6,579 nt of DNA from Oscillospiraceae bacterium (GTDB lineage: Bacteria; Bacillota; Clostridia; Oscillospirales; Acutalibacteraceae): NCBI GenBank assembly GCA_009783605.1, contig WRDE01000119.1:1-6579 (forward strand), given 5' to 3'. Both the position numbers and the translations under genes were made by a program. Shown here in pieces: positions 5,513-6,579 of the stretch; positions within the stretch are counted from its first letter, which is position 1, and every line of letters begins with the position of its first letter. A model generated the notes under the pieces. That model searched no databases and was not told the DNA's origin. It saw only the letters and a list, made by a program, of their open reading frames with translations.

Positions 5513-6579
5513 TTATAGATAATGGAAGCTGCTGATCTCGCCGGCCATCTTATCCAGATCTACTATCTTGTCCGCCAGGCCATTTTCGATTACCGCCCGG
5601 GGCATACCGTATACCACGCAGGTGCGTTCGCTCTGGGCGAGACAGTAGCACTCCCGCTTTTCCTTCAGCTGGGCCAGGCCCCGCTCGCCGTCGCAGCCCA
5701 TGCCGGTCAGCACCACCGCCAGCACCGATGTCCCCGAAAAATAGTCGGCGACCGACTCGAACAGGATATCGGCGGCCGGGCGCACCCCGTTGATGGGCGG
5801 CGAATCGTCTACGCGGATCTGGTTTTTCGCGTCCAGCTTCATATGTACCCCGCCGGGCGCGATATATACCGTCCCCGCCGCCAGCGGCTCCCGGTTTTCG
5901 GCGAGCTTGACCCGCAGGGTGGCTTTCTGGTCCAAATGCTGGGCCAGCGTACTGGTAAAATGGGCGGGCATATGCTGCACCACTAAGATCGGCACCGGAA
6001 AATCCGCTTTCAGCCCGGACAGTATCTGCTCCAGCGCCAGCGGCCCGCCGGTGGAGGCCGCGATCAACACCAGCTCCGGTGAAAATTTGCTTTTCCGGAT
6101 GTGTTTTCGCGTTCTTTCCCCGCCGGTTTCGGCCTGCGCGGCTGCGCGGACAGATTTCCGCGGTGCCGGCCGGCTGCCCCGGCCGCGTTTTTCCCCCAGC
6201 GTTCTATATACCTCAGCCAGCTTGTTCCGGACCACGATATAATTGTCGTCGTAGCTGTCGTTGATGGGTTTTATCAGATAATCCGCCGCGCCGCTGTCTA
6301 ACGCTTCCTCGCAGAGTTGGACGTTGGCCGGGGAAGGCCGCGCCGCGAACAGTACCGACGCTTTGGGGATCTCCACCGAGATCGCCTTGAGCAGTCCGCC
6401 CATGCCGGTCCCGGTCGTTTCCGCGTCGATAATGATTATATCATAATCCTGGCGCCGGATTTTGTCAAGCGTTTCGTCTCCGCCGGCGGCATAGTCAATG
6501 AAAGCGGTTTTGTCCAATTCCGCCGCCGCTTTCGCAAACATCTTTTTATATACCGTCGAGACATCGGCGATCAATACCC
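5513..6579 (-). CDS. cheB: Chemotaxis protein-glutamate methylesterase CheB (5'-partial)
   Basis: CheB removes methyl groups from glutamates on chemoreceptors (and can deamidate glutamines), acting against CheR in adaptation; it is cytoplasmic. The frame is open to the window edge. The TTG at 6574 encodes Leu inside the first receiver beta strand (VLIAD), so the true start lies a few codons outside. Numbering from that TTG, residues 1-125 are a response-regulator receiver, 126-166 a basic linker, and 167-353 the methylesterase domain. The catalytic triad is complete: Ser174 in AASTGG, His201 in VQHMP, Asp295 in TGMGCDG. The receiver keeps the phospho-acceptor Asp50 and Lys102 (LIKP). It reads ADVS where the family has DD-S, has Ala-Ala at 77-78 where Ser/Thr is expected, and lacks the Met-Pro usually found after the phospho-Asp. 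The enzyme is probably active, but phospho-control may be altered. The next gene is cheR, after a 128-base structured spacer. The family call is secure. Confidence 0.95.
   Translation of the reverse strand, partial: VLIADVSTVYKKMFAKAAAELDKTAFIDYAAGGDETLDKIRRQDYDIIIIDAETTGTGMGGLLKAISVEIPKASVLFAARPSPANVQLCEEALDSGAADYLIKPINDSYDDNYIVVRNKLAEVYRTLGEKRGRGSRPAPRKSVRAAAQAETGGERTRKHIRKSKFSPELVLIAASTGGPLALEQILSGLKADFPVPILVVQHMPAHFTSTLAQHLDQKATLRVKLAENREPLAAGTVYIAPGGVHMKLDAKNQIRVDDSPPINGVRPAADILFESVADYFSGTSVLAVVLTGMGCDGERGLAQLKEKRECYCLAQSERTCVVYGMPRAVIENGLADKIVDLDKMAGEISSFHYL

Noticed and set aside
6572..6574. TTG as the start of cheB
   Set aside because: The codon encodes Leu within the conserved first beta strand (VLIAD), and the frame stays open to the window edge, so the gene begins outside.

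Overview
All genes in this window read right to left on the minus strand. The sequence looks like a Gram-positive anaerobe of the Clostridia, most plausibly Oscillospiraceae/Ruminococcaceae-like. The reasons are AGAGG-type ribosome binding sites, GTG and TTG starts, a lipoprotein with a very Thr-rich linker, a prodomain subtilase of a type common in that group, and a CheX-type chemotaxis phosphatase. The taxonomic placement is inference from family resemblance, not from a search.

In transcription order, the right half (about 6579 to 3628) is part of a chemotaxis operon. It holds cheB (5' end cut by the window edge), cheR (TTG start), a stand-alone CheY receiver, and a CheX-like CheY-P phosphatase whose ATG overlaps the cheY stop codon by one base. 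Together these give receptor methylation and demethylation plus the response regulator and its dephosphorylation. The kinase and coupling proteins (CheA, CheW) and the receptors are not in the window and may lie upstream. A 128-base gap between cheB and cheR holds two compact hairpins and a G-run tandem repeat.

The left half (about 3558 to 50) holds a secreted pair separated by only 19 bases. The first is a lipoprotein with a Thr-rich stalk and a small C-terminal domain. The second is a 901-residue exported subtilisin-like protein with a prodomain, an S8 domain and a C-terminal repeat region that reads as a seven-bladed beta-propeller. A clear intrinsic terminator follows the subtilase. No strong terminator or promoter is visible between the CheX gene and the lipoprotein gene, so the two halves may share transcription or may be separate units.

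The main oddities are these. The subtilase has Glu where the catalytic Asp is expected. The CheB receiver domain has lost one acidic-pocket residue and the Thr/Ser switch residue while its methylesterase triad is intact. The cheB-cheR spacer is structured. The lipoprotein/protease pair is of unknown purpose. I see no CRISPR array, transposase, tRNA or rRNA, and nothing that amounts to a clearly new multi-gene system.
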